Shown here: one piece after another, positions 1 through 9,600 of the stretch | Layout: every line of letters begins with the position of its first letter | Position numbering within the stretch: the first letter of the stretch is position 1 | Virus record (IMG/VR): IMGVR_UViG_3300031785_000025 | Location: 1 to 33,922 of that record | Direction: 5' to 3' (one strand) | Origin: a virus | Length of the DNA stretch: 33,922 nucleotides | Position numbers and translations under genes: made by a program | The notes under the pieces: model-generated | Told to the model about the DNA's origin: nothing | Seen by the model: only the letters and a program-made list of their open reading frames with translations | The model's database searches: none

Positions 1-190
1 TTAAGAATGAAAAACAAATTACTACATCCCACATTTTATTTTTTACATAAAATGGTAATGCAAGTAATTCAAAGATTACATTAAGCATAGCACCAAAAAG
101 AGTGCTTATATGTAATGTAACAAAGTACCCTAGTATTATACCATATGTGCCTATCATTCGGGCAACAATTATTAATCTATCTGTTTTCAT
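1..190 (-). CDS. Small membrane protein, partial (3' end beyond window)
   Basis: This open frame starts with ATG at 188-190 and stays open to the window edge, giving at least 63 residues. It begins MKTDRLIIVARMIGTYG and has two hydrophobic stretches (about residues 6-28 and 33-49), so an inner-membrane protein is likely. Its ATG overlaps the uvsW stop codon (ATGA), so it is translationally coupled to uvsW and shares its transcript. In T4 the position after uvsW is held by uvsW.1, a small soluble protein; this one looks different. I do not recognise the family and assign no function. Confidence 0.75.
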   Translation of the reverse strand, partial: MKTDRLIIVARMIGTYGIILGYFVTLHISTLFGAMLNVIFELLALPFYVKNKMWDVVICFSFL

Positions 191-1371
191 GATCTGATAA
201 TTGAGGTAGCTGCCTGTCCTTTGTTGAATACAGTATCTACAACTGCTTCGACCTTTCTTGCAGTTGAAATACCAACCTTAGAGTAAACTGGAACACATAC
301 AAGTCCATAAACTTTGTCCTCTGCACCCTTACGAATTACTCTACCAATAGTCTGACTAATACCAATATAATCCATAGATCTCATAAACAATACTGCCTCA
401 AGACCTTTTACATTGATACCCTCTGAGAGGATGCTGTGATGGAGTACAACAAACTTTGTACCATCTACACCCCACTCGTTAAGTGTACTGAAGAACTCTT
501 CTCTACTAACCTTCTTACCATTAACAAAAGCACCTGTCTTAGAAGTAATAAACATCCAGTTGTATCCACGCACTTGTAGATCCATAACAAAAGGAGTTTG
601 AGATATCAAGTTAGTAATCTGCTTTGTAGACTTAGCACATATCAACACCTTGTTCTTCTGAATGTTATCAAGAGCATTAATCATTTGATCGCAATCAGCA
701 TCTACAACCAACTCATCCTTCTCTAGTATTCTTGTCTTGTATACTGCAACCTTTGGTGGTAAAATATGTCCTTCCTCCACTAACTTAGGTGCAGGTACTT
801 GGCAAATAACATTACCAAAGATAGCAGGATTGTTCATACCTACCTTAAGAGGTGTAAGAGAATGCTTTGGTGTAGCAGTAAAGAAGTATGCTCTTGCTGA
901 ATATGTTGAGAAGTACTCAACTGCTTCAACAAAGTTCTTCTGAACTCCATTATGTGCTTCATCAAAGTAGATTGTATCTACATTAATACCACTCTCTACA
1001 ATCTTATGTAATGAATGATATGTAGTAAACATAAGAGTATTCTTTCCCTTATTTGCATAGTGAAATAATTTAACATCGTTTACTTGAGTACTGCAGAAAT
1101 ATAAACTCTTACCAGTTAGATCGCCACTGTGAACATGCATTACATTATCAGGATGAATATCAATCATTTCACGGAACTCTGAGCATAACTGCTTTGCAAG
1201 TAATATACGAGGTGCAACTACTACAATAGTCTTAGGAGCACTTTTGAACTGATATATCGTATCCTCTATCATGCACATTGTTTTACCACCACCAGTAGGA
1301 ACGATAACCTGTCCCTTGGTGTTAGATTGCATAGCAACTAAAGAATCAATTTGATGTGGACGTAATTGCAT
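187..1371 (-). CDS. uvsW: UvsW-like ATP-dependent DNA/RNA helicase
   Basis: This 394-aa protein is a superfamily 2 helicase. Walker A is PTGGGKT at residues 25-31, the DEAH box is at 137-140, TAT (motif III) at 165-167, and motif VI is Q340-T-I-G-R-V-I-R347. In T4, UvsW unwinds branched DNA and R-loops and helps switch origin-dependent to recombination-dependent replication in the host cytoplasm. T4 UvsW is about 500 aa; here the protein begins almost directly at the helicase core, so the N-terminal DNA-binding extension is missing or replaced. It has its own host-like promoter upstream and is followed with overlap by a small membrane protein. Helicase class is certain; the UvsW name rests on length, motifs and phage context. 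Confidence 0.9.
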   Translation of the reverse strand: MQLRPHQIDSLVAMQSNTKGQVIVPTGGGKTMCMIEDTIYQFKSAPKTIVVVAPRILLAKQLCSEFREMIDIHPDNVMHVHSGDLTGKSLYFCSTQVNDVKLFHYANKGKNTLMFTTYHSLHKIVESGINVDTIYFDEAHNGVQKNFVEAVEYFSTYSARAYFFTATPKHSLTPLKVGMNNPAIFGNVICQVPAPKLVEEGHILPPKVAVYKTRILEKDELVVDADCDQMINALDNIQKNKVLICAKSTKQITNLISQTPFVMDLQVRGYNWMFITSKTGAFVNGKKVSREEFFSTLNEWGVDGTKFVVLHHSILSEGINVKGLEAVLFMRSMDYIGISQTIGRVIRKGAEDKVYGLVCVPVYSKVGISTARKVEAVVDTVFNKGQAATSIIRS

Positions 1372-1392
1372 TAACTTTGTTTCGTTACACTT

Positions 1393-1422
1393 ATTATAGC
1401 AAACGCAACATCATTTTGCAAA
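1393..1422 (-). promoter_or_regulatory. Host sigma70-type promoter upstream of uvsW
   Basis: On the minus strand a perfect -10 box TATAAT (1393-1398) lies 18 bp after a -35-like TTTGCA (1417-1422, 4 of 6 consensus bases). The -10 ends 21 bp before the uvsW ATG. No T4-type late motif is present here, so uvsW is probably transcribed early or middle by unmodified host polymerase. Confidence 0.55.
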
Positions 1423-1438
1423 CTAATGTGCCAGTATT

Positions 1439-1759
1439 TTAACTGTCTTTATCCATCTTATCAGAAAGTCTTTTAAGTGCTTCTTCCCACCCATCCTTAT
1501 CTTGAGACCATTTATCTAATGGACAAGACTCTAACACAATTTTAGCCTTAGCAGGTATAAAACATCCACATTCTGCACATATATCTTTCTTCTTTATCCA
1601 CATCTCACATGATTTACAAATCTCATGTCTGATCTTATAAGTTTCATCAGATACTACTAAAGAACTAGCTCCGTTCTTATTGATATAGTTTATAATATCC
1701 CACGAAAAATTAGCAAAATTCTTTGTTTTTTCAATAAATGATGGTTCAGTTGGTTCCAT
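1439..1759 (-). CDS. Zinc-ribbon-like small protein
   Basis: This 106-aa protein has six cysteines in the pattern C48-x2-C51, C61-x2-C64-x-C66 and C79, the last inside a CPLDKW motif. The spacing suggests a zinc-ribbon fold that binds one zinc through four of the six. Similar short proteins with a final CP-x-x-KW motif occur, to my recollection, in marine T4-like phages among structural or oxygenase genes, without an assigned role. It starts 14 bp after the Gly-rich adhesin candidate and was probably made on the same late transcript. The N-terminal half is alpha-helical and charged. No function is assigned. Confidence 0.8.
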   Translation of the reverse strand: MEPTEPSFIEKTKNFANFSWDIINYINKNGASSLVVSDETYKIRHEICKSCEMWIKKKDICAECGCFIPAKAKIVLESCPLDKWSQDKDGWEEALKRLSDKMDKDS

Positions 1760-1773
1760 AATATTATGTATTA

Positions 1774-2928
1774 TTAAGGTGTAGCAGGATAATCTCCCTT
1801 AATTGTTGTAGCACTAATAGATCCAATTACACTATAACTTGTTCCTGCAATTGCTCTTCCTGCAGCACCACCGTCTCCAGTATTATTAGTATCTGCACCT
1901 TTCAATGCCCACTCTCCACCTGCTCCACCAGTTTCGCCTGGTTGTCCTTGACTAGAGTTACAACCATTATCAGGAGCAGGTTGTGCACCAATGTCTCCTT
2001 GTAATGAACCAGATTCATTTCCATGTCCTCTTCCATTACCACCATCGCCACCTTCTCCACCAAGTCCACCAGCTACCTCATATTCATTAAGGCAATCATC
2101 GTAACGTAGATAAGCAGTTGTTTCAAACCAACAACTTCCCCACCAGTTACAACGTCTTACTCTAGCACATGCATTTCCTGTATAACATCCACTTGTTGAT
2201 GTCCATCCATCTGGGCAATCAGGACAGGCACCACAATTTTGAACAGTTTCAGTATCTTGACATAATCCACTAGCACCTTGATCTCCTGTCTTTCCTTTTT
2301 CTCCTCCACCTCCTCCACCATAAATTCTTGCAGAGGAGTTTACATTTACAACTAAATTTTCTCCACCAGTAGAAATAATAGAGAGTGCAGTTCCACCAGT
2401 TTGTCCAGTAATTGAAACATTACCAGGTTTTCCACCACCCAATCCAGGTGCACCCTTAATTGTACCACTAACATCAAACAAAACATTATATGCAGGAGAC
2501 TCTTCAAATGCAGCTGCAGGAGTAAGTGCATTATCAGATCCTATGTTACCTTCTATAAACATAGTTTTGTTTATAGTTTTCCCTAAATTAGAATTCCAAG
2601 TTAAGGCATCAATATCAAAATAGATATCAGATCCTGTTTGTGTAATATAATAAAATTTTATACTATTTCTAAATTGAGACAAAGCAACATCACTAACAGA
2701 ACCTATTGCAGAATTTTCTGTAGCATCTGGAACTATTGGATCAGCACTTGTAGGAGTTGTATCTCTCTTCAACTCTGACATACTAATTGGAGCAACATCA
2801 GTAGCAAATGTTTCAGATCCACTAGAGGTAGTTTTACGAGACTGTGCTCTAAAAGTTCTCCTCAACTCACTAAAAGTTATGGGTCCTGAAGTAAAAAATG
2901 GTCCTGCTTTTGATATTGATACAGACAT
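1774..2928 (-). CDS. Gly-rich, Cys-containing tail fibre adhesin candidate
   Basis: This 384-aa protein starts with two related short motifs (ITFSELRR at 17-24 and ISMSELKR at 48-55), of a kind seen at the N-terminus of phage fibre proteins. A predicted beta-rich stretch follows (about 90-200), then a Gly run (204-209), a cysteine-dense block with nine Cys between residues 223 and 279, and a second Gly-rich region (286-357) containing C323. The layout recalls adhesins in which polyglycine strands carry variable loops at the fibre tip, such as gp38 of S16-like phages, but I see no direct homology. It has its own consensus late promoter. A receptor-binding role is inferred from composition and position. 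Confidence 0.7.
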   Translation of the reverse strand: MSVSISKAGPFFTSGPITFSELRRTFRAQSRKTTSSGSETFATDVAPISMSELKRDTTPTSADPIVPDATENSAIGSVSDVALSQFRNSIKFYYITQTGSDIYFDIDALTWNSNLGKTINKTMFIEGNIGSDNALTPAAAFEESPAYNVLFDVSGTIKGAPGLGGGKPGNVSITGQTGGTALSIISTGGENLVVNVNSSARIYGGGGGGEKGKTGDQGASGLCQDTETVQNCGACPDCPDGWTSTSGCYTGNACARVRRCNWWGSCWFETTAYLRYDDCLNEYEVAGGLGGEGGDGGNGRGHGNESGSLQGDIGAQPAPDNGCNSSQGQPGETGGAGGEWALKGADTNNTGDGGAAGRAIAGTSYSVIGSISATTIKGDYPATP

Positions 2929-2947
2929 TATATACGATCTTTTTTAC

Positions 2948-2961
2948 TATTTATATTTATT
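2948..2961 (-). promoter_or_regulatory. T4-type late promoter (tandem AATAAATA/TATAAATA)
   Basis: On the minus strand the sequence reads AATAAATATAAATA, two overlapping late motifs, the second matching the T4 consensus TATAAATA exactly (2948-2955). It ends 19 bp before the ATG of the 384-aa adhesin candidate and covers the 3' end of the halogenase gene. Confidence 0.8.
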
Positions 2962-4423
2962 TTTTAATTATAACTGAACCATTTAAAACAGATCTATGGG
3001 GAACGTATCTTTTTTTATTTTTAATTTTTTCTAATATTTCATGTAATGATTTTGAATCTTCAACTAAAGCTTTTGCTTTGGGTAAATTTTTTAAAAATTC
3101 ATTTACTGCATCTACATTTACCATACCCAAACCTTCGCTAACCTGCATATAACTATCAATATGAAATTGAGAATCCTCATCTGTAATTCCAGAAGGTATA
3201 AATTCAAGAGAACATTTCTCCTCATATGCTTTCATCCAATCTGTTTTATTATTGGTCATGTATTGCCAGAATGGAGAATCTGTTCTGTTAGTATTATAAT
3301 GTAAGCATATAAAATTAAATATATCTACGTAACTTTCCTCATTAAAATTATTATAGTTTCTCCTATCAAACTCTAAAAATTTAAGAGTGGTATTATTTTT
3401 TACAAAAAATTGTATTTGGTTGTAAAGTATCTGAAGTCCTGTTGATTCTAATGGTTCAATAAATCCACTTGCAAGACCAACTGATAAACAATTTCCTATC
3501 CAGTTCTTTTTATAATAGCCTGGTTTGTAATGAATTATTCTTGGATCTTCATTTAACTCTACACCATGATTCTTTTTCAACCATTCATTATAATTTTTCT
3601 TTGCCTCTTCATCAGTAGTAAATTTAGATGAATACACATATCCAGTTCCATATCTTTTCTTCAATGGAATTTGCCATGTCCAACCATCTTTTGTTGCTTC
3701 TGCTTGTGTATATGATGGTATTTCTACAAGATTATGAGGTATCTGTTGTGGAATTGCTCTATCTAATGGAAGATAATTTGTAATATCAACCCAATCTGGA
3801 TTGAGATGTTTGAATAATACATTACTAAATCCAGAAGCATCAACATAAAAATCAGCAGTTACTTCTCCTTTATTTTTAAATACAATACTTTGTATATTCT
3901 TTCCGTCAGAATTTACTTTTTCTACTACATCATCAATATGATCTATTTCATCTTCAATGTCATCTAAAATATATTTTGTAATTAGTTGCGTATCAATATG
4001 GACTGCATGATTATAATAAAAATCATGGCTAGGAACTGTTGTAGTTGCTTTGTTATATAAAGTTCCCCCATTGAATGTTCCATTTGGAATTGAGTATAAA
4101 GACTCTGGATATTCTCCTTTTGAATTATCAACATTACATTCATTGAATCCATGAAAATATTTTCCATTCTCTGTCCAATTTTTAAATAATATTCCTAACT
4201 TAACTGTACTTCCAGTATCTTTAATAAAATCTGCAGGATGAACGTAAAGATATCGTCTAAGGAAATCTACAAATGCTTGTGTTGTACTCTCTCCAACACC
4301 TATAGTTTTTCTTTTACTATCGTAATATACTTCTACTTTAACTCTACCTGCGTAAAATCTTTTAAATATAGCTGCAGTCATCAGTCCAGATGTACCAGAC
4401 CCAATAATAATAATTTTTTTCAT
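2957..4423 (-). CDS. FAD-dependent tryptophan-halogenase family protein
   Basis: This 488-aa protein carries all hallmarks of flavin-dependent halogenases: the FAD-binding GSGTSG at residues 8-13, a lysine at 75 in STVKLGILFKNW matching the catalytic lysine of PrnA/RebH, the diagnostic WxWxIP motif at 248-253, and EPLEST at 323-328, where E326-S327 match Glu346-Ser347 of PrnA. Full length and intact catalytic residues argue for an active enzyme that uses reduced FAD, oxygen and halide. The substrate cannot be told from sequence; tryptophan is only the family name. No flavin reductase is present, so reduced flavin would come from the host. It lies 8 bp downstream of a fibre gene and upstream of the adhesin candidate, so it is probably expressed late. 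Confidence 0.92.
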   Translation of the reverse strand: MKKIIIIGSGTSGLMTAAIFKRFYAGRVKVEVYYDSKRKTIGVGESTTQAFVDFLRRYLYVHPADFIKDTGSTVKLGILFKNWTENGKYFHGFNECNVDNSKGEYPESLYSIPNGTFNGGTLYNKATTTVPSHDFYYNHAVHIDTQLITKYILDDIEDEIDHIDDVVEKVNSDGKNIQSIVFKNKGEVTADFYVDASGFSNVLFKHLNPDWVDITNYLPLDRAIPQQIPHNLVEIPSYTQAEATKDGWTWQIPLKKRYGTGYVYSSKFTTDEEAKKNYNEWLKKNHGVELNEDPRIIHYKPGYYKKNWIGNCLSVGLASGFIEPLESTGLQILYNQIQFFVKNNTTLKFLEFDRRNYNNFNEESYVDIFNFICLHYNTNRTDSPFWQYMTNNKTDWMKAYEEKCSLEFIPSGITDEDSQFHIDSYMQVSEGLGMVNVDAVNEFLKNLPKAKALVEDSKSLHEILEKIKNKKRYVPHRSVLNGSVIIKK

Positions 4424-4431
4424 AAACTAAA

Positions 4432-6606
4432 TTAAGATAAGGTCAAACTTGTGCTTCCAATTCCTGCTACTGTAAATGTTAAAGTAGATCCAACTACACT
4501 TATTTGAACGGGAGTTCCAGTTCCACTTGTGAATCCATTTGCTGCTGTTACAATTCCTGTTTGATTAGCAAATCCTACCCACTCATCATCGCAATATGCT
4601 TGATGTTCTCCTGCATCTGTATTATAAATTATAGATCCAGTTTGAGTTATAACACCAACTCTTTGAGCAGTTGTTGAATGAGGAGTTCTCATTGCTCTAG
4701 AAGAACTAAGACCTGGACCAGGACCACTTCCTGCTTTAGAGAAGTCAACTGCAGAAAGAGGAACGTGCGTACCTACACCTAATAAACTATTCTCATCGCA
4801 TAATAAACCAGAATTATAAACTCTAACCTGTGTGCTAAAGAATCCTGCAGCTTGATAACATGCAAGACTTTCGCCAGTATTATTTTCATATAAGTATGCT
4901 ACCGAAGTTGTTCCTACACCAACCGCACCAAAGTTTGCTTGTCCACCAACTACTAAAGCACCACTAGCAGAATTACTTACATAATCATTGGTTGTATTAA
5001 TTCCAAGTCTTCCGAGTATTCCTGTCTTACCCTCTGCATCAAGGTCAATCTGTGGATCAGCAGTTCCAATACCAATACTGGTTCCTGCACCAATACTAGA
5101 GTTTACATATACTTTTCCGAAAGTATTAACTCCTGCGTTGTTGATCTTAGAAGGAATAACATTTGGTAAATTGAATGTTCCCGCATCAATTGATCCACCT
5201 ATCTTAAAGTTTCCACCAATAAATGCGTTACCTGTAATAGTTGATGTACCAACCACATGTAACTTATGTTGTGGAATCGCAACACCTATACCTAAATCTC
5301 CCTTATAGGTTAAGGTCATTAAGTCTCCATTTGATTGTCCATCAACAAAATTAAAGTTACCTGTTGATAATCCTGCAGGACCTCCATGAAGAACTAAGTT
5401 AAAGTTTCCTGTATCATTGTTAACTATATCAAGTGTTTTATCAGCAACACCAAACTTGATTGCTGCAGAACTAGCACCAACACCTACTGATTGTCCAACA
5501 GAAATTACAGCATTGTCTTTATCAGAAACTACTTCTATCTTTGCAACACCAGTTGGTTTACGAATCTGAAGATCAGAAGTAGGAAGAACAGTTCCTATAC
5601 CAATAAATTTTCCGTTATTTGCAAGAATAGTTCCACCAGTACCAACATGAAGTATATCAGTTACTGTGCTAACTCCTATCGTTGAGAAACCTGATTTTAT
5701 TTCAGATGCATTTAAGATAATTACATTACCAGATCCAAGATTAAATCCCTCTGTTCCTGTTCCAATTCTTGCATCTGCTTCTTTATTAACTAATTCAAAC
5801 CAGTTTCCTGCGTGTGCATATAATGCTTTTCCACTTGCATGAACATGAGCAAATGCACCATGATATGTTGATGGAGATGGTAGTTCATCATAAGTTTGAT
5901 ACAAGAATGGAATTACATTACTTGTTGCAGCACCAACAATTCTACCGTTAGCATCAATACTTCCATCAACTTTTAGTGCATCAACCCCAGATTGAAGTTG
6001 ACTTACTGTTAATAAAGGTAGTGCTGTGCTATCAATAATTGATGTAACACCTGTTATTCTTGCTTCAGGACCTTCAAATGAAAGTTGTCTTGTTGTTATT
6101 ATACCTGTTGCCTTAATATCTCCTGTTGAATTTATTCCAACACCTGGTGAATACTCATCATCTGCTGTACCACCAATTTGAAGAGCATTATATGGGAGTT
6201 CAGTTGCTATTCCAACATATCCTGCAGAGTATATACTTGAAAAACCTAAGCCAGGATTTACATCAATCCATTGGGATGTTGGTAAATTTAATAAGTTAAC
6301 ACCATCTCCATAGTAAGTAACAACTCCTGATGTAGAAGTTGCAGTGATAATACCTGATGGAAGTATAGATGTTATACCAACCTCAACTTGTCCTATAGTT
6401 GCCACTCCCGAAACTATAGCACCTTCCTCAATAAACGTATTTTTTATTGTTGCTACTCCGACAACCTTCGCAGTTCCCCTGACATCTAAAAACTCTGTTG
6501 GAACCGATGTACCGATTCCAACCAGACCATTGGGATTTACGATAAAATTGTCGTCATCAACTTGGACACCATTACGAAAATTAAACGACTTCTTATAATT
6601 AGGCAT
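4432..6606 (-). CDS. Virion structural / tail fibre protein with GIGT repeats
   Basis: This 724-aa protein begins MPNYKKSFNFRNGVQVDDDNF and is built of beta-strand repeats. A motif of the form G-(x)-(I/V)GIGT-x-x-P-x-x-x-L-x-(V/I) recurs at least six times, for example VGIGTSVPTEFLDV, IGIGTVLPTSDLQI and LGIGVAIPQHKLHV. Such repeats are typical of trimeric phage fibres. There is no S74 chaperone at its C-terminus, which ends in a Thr/Ser/Val-rich beta segment. It lies 13 bp after the 1759-aa fibre gene and has a late-type motif (ACTAAATA) 18 bp before its ATG. A structural role is well supported; the exact place in the virion is not. Confidence 0.8.
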   Translation of the reverse strand: MPNYKKSFNFRNGVQVDDDNFIVNPNGLVGIGTSVPTEFLDVRGTAKVVGVATIKNTFIEEGAIVSGVATIGQVEVGITSILPSGIITATSTSGVVTYYGDGVNLLNLPTSQWIDVNPGLGFSSIYSAGYVGIATELPYNALQIGGTADDEYSPGVGINSTGDIKATGIITTRQLSFEGPEARITGVTSIIDSTALPLLTVSQLQSGVDALKVDGSIDANGRIVGAATSNVIPFLYQTYDELPSPSTYHGAFAHVHASGKALYAHAGNWFELVNKEADARIGTGTEGFNLGSGNVIILNASEIKSGFSTIGVSTVTDILHVGTGGTILANNGKFIGIGTVLPTSDLQIRKPTGVAKIEVVSDKDNAVISVGQSVGVGASSAAIKFGVADKTLDIVNNDTGNFNLVLHGGPAGLSTGNFNFVDGQSNGDLMTLTYKGDLGIGVAIPQHKLHVVGTSTITGNAFIGGNFKIGGSIDAGTFNLPNVIPSKINNAGVNTFGKVYVNSSIGAGTSIGIGTADPQIDLDAEGKTGILGRLGINTTNDYVSNSASGALVVGGQANFGAVGVGTTSVAYLYENNTGESLACYQAAGFFSTQVRVYNSGLLCDENSLLGVGTHVPLSAVDFSKAGSGPGPGLSSSRAMRTPHSTTAQRVGVITQTGSIIYNTDAGEHQAYCDDEWVGFANQTGIVTAANGFTSGTGTPVQISVVGSTLTFTVAGIGSTSLTLS

Positions 6607-6619
6607 CTACTTACACTTT

Positions 6620-9600
6620 TTAGTTATTTAGTCTTTGTTCTAATGAATCAACTTTTGCGTTGAGTTCTTTAATTGCTTCCACAAGTAGGGGAACAACTCT
6701 ATCATAATCAACAGCAAGATATCCATTCTTGCGTGTTGTAACTGCTTCTGGTAAAACTTCTTCAAGTTCCTGTGCAATCACACCAACATCTTTACCTGTC
6801 TTTCCAGACTTATCATTCCAATCATATGTGTTACCACTGATTGATATAACTTTAGCAAGAGGATCATCAATAGGAGTAATGTTATCTTTCAATCTACGGT
6901 CAGAAGTATAGAATGCAGTGATGTCTCCTTCTACATTCAAGTCTGATGTGATTGTTGTAACTGTACTGATTGAAACACTACTTCCAATAGCAGCACTTAT
7001 AACAAGATCTCCACCTCTGGTATCAATGGTTGTAGTGCCACCAACACCAAGTCTAATTCCATCAATATATGCAGTTTCAAATGCTTGATCTTCCTTACCA
7101 ATGTATGCTCCTTTATCAACATCAGGAATAATTCCTGTATCAACAATAATTTCATCACCAAATGTTGCCTTGCCAGAGACACCCATACCACCCGCAACGA
7201 CAAGAGCACCAGTAGTTCTACTTGTTGATGGAGTTGTATCATCTAATTTTAGAACTCCAGTGATTGTTCCTGTGTTTCTAAGTCTAACTTCTTTGTTGAA
7301 TGTTACAGGACCATCAAACTGAGATAATACTGTTCCAGACTTACCACCCTCAACTCTTAATCTTTCTTTGATTAATACTTCATCAAATACAACACTCAAT
7401 CTACCAACTTCCTGTCCTGTTACAGTAGGAGATGGAATATCAAATGTTCTCTCTTGTCCAGTTGCAGAACTGGATTTTTTATTACCTATGAAGAAGTCTC
7501 CTTCGCTGTTCATACCAGTGTAAACAACAACACCTGCAGCTTTCTTCTGAGATTGTGCTAAGAAGGACTCTATATCTGTTAGAGTTCTTACTTGTACTTG
7601 AGGTAAACCTGTGGAATAGTTACCTGGACCAAAACCAAGATACTCAAATGTATGGGCAGAAGCACGAATGATAGATGGTCTTCTAAGTTCAATTGCTCTT
7701 GGTTTTATTTTCTTACCAATTGATCCTGTGGCATGAGATTCTTTTGGAGTTCCAAACACACCACGGATAACATTTAATTCATTATTATTAGTTCCACTAA
7801 ATGAGGAGTTAGCAATCCTCATTATTTCATTGTCAATCTGAAGGTATGATCCAACAGGGAATTGATTTAGAGTTGCAATACCACAAAGAGGTGAATCAGT
7901 AACAGCAATAGTATTTCCATCTGAAATTGGTACATGGAGGAATAACTTATCATTGTCATATGTTGGTATACCTCTAGTTCCTAAGTTCTCTGTTACATTA
8001 TCAGAAGCAGCATTATTTGAATCAAAACCATGAGGTACTAAGTATGAAGCAGATGATAAGGTATCAGATGTTTTAACTGTGAATGTAGTAACACCAACTT
8101 TCTCATTTACAACGAAGACTCCTAACTTATTATTACTTGTATCTTTAAATTCAACTTTAGATCCTGCAGTTAAACCATGTGCAAAGGAACTAGTAAAGGT
8201 TGTAATACCTAACACTGGTCCTGCAACTGAAGTTACATGAACAGATGGTCCTAAATTTAATAGATACTGTCCTGAATGAATCTCTGTATCTCCTGCAGTT
8301 ATAGCGATTGAAACTTGATTCTTAGAAGGTATTGAAGCAATCTTATAATATCCCTCTCCAGTAGTTCCTATTCCTGTTATCTGAATCGCATCTCCTATAT
8401 TTGTAGAAATACCAGAAGAAGATATCGTAACTCCTGCACCTGTACCAGAACCTAAAACTGAAGTATCGAAGTCCAACTGTTCAGCATCAGTATATCCAGA
8501 TCCTCTAGATATGAAACTTACATCTGTTATTGTTCCACCAGTTCCAACTGTAACTTTTGCGGTTGCACCATCCCAAGTTGTAGTTCCGTTATTAAATAGT
8601 TTTACATTATAATGTACTCCTTCATTGTAACCACTACCACCTGAAAATGTGCTATAAGTTGTTACACCTGAGAATCCATGCTCTCTGTCAAGAGTAATTG
8701 TTGCAATTCCTGCATTTACACTTGTAAAGACTGTTGTAATACCAGTTATTGCTTTACCAATACCAAAATCTTCTACAAATGAATCTAAAGTTTCTCTTGT
8801 AATACTTTTTGTAAGATCATTGGATACAACATCTCCAATTGGAGCTCTTTTTGCAAAGGACTTCATTGGACCAGGATTATCATCTACATTATCCTTATCT
8901 AATTCTGGATAAAGATTAGTAACATTCTGACTATACTTAAATTCAGTAAATTCTTCAGATAATGCATTGTTTGAATTTAAAACATAACCATGATACACAC
9001 CATCTTGTACATCTTTAATATAGTCTGCAATTACTTCAGAACGATATACATAATAATTTCTCTTTGTATCATTCTTTTCAAATCTTGGTAAATTTAAATT
9101 TCTTGTTGAGGTATCGCTTGTAAATACACCTGGCGTATGAACAATATTATCAACATCAGTGCTTGAATATGTAAATGTATGGTCATTTACAATACCAGTT
9201 ACCGAAAATCTTCCGTTGTATCCTAAGTTAGATGCACCACCAGTATTAGTTGTACTTCTTACATTTACAATATTAACTAAATTACCTGTGTTTAATTGAT
9301 GTGGTATTTCTGAAGTTACAGTTACGACACCTGCACTTCCTGCTATACATGTACTAATGAATCTTACGTTTCTATCAAAGTCATGGTCTGTAGCACCAAT
9401 ACTTACTCTTGATGGATCAGCATCATTTCTAAATCCAGTAGAGCTAGATTCCTGAATGATGAAAGTTTCAGCAGGTTGTTTAGCATTCTCAGCATCTTTT
9501 GGAACAACAATTCTAACTTTATATAATTTTTCATCTAAACTTCTTGAATCATCAGTTCTTACAATGAAAGTGTTATCAGTTTTTTGTGTAAGTGCAGCAA

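Noticed and set aside
3982-4167. Frame within the halogenase gene on the same strand
   Set aside because: It is an out-of-frame shadow of an intact, motif-complete enzyme gene.
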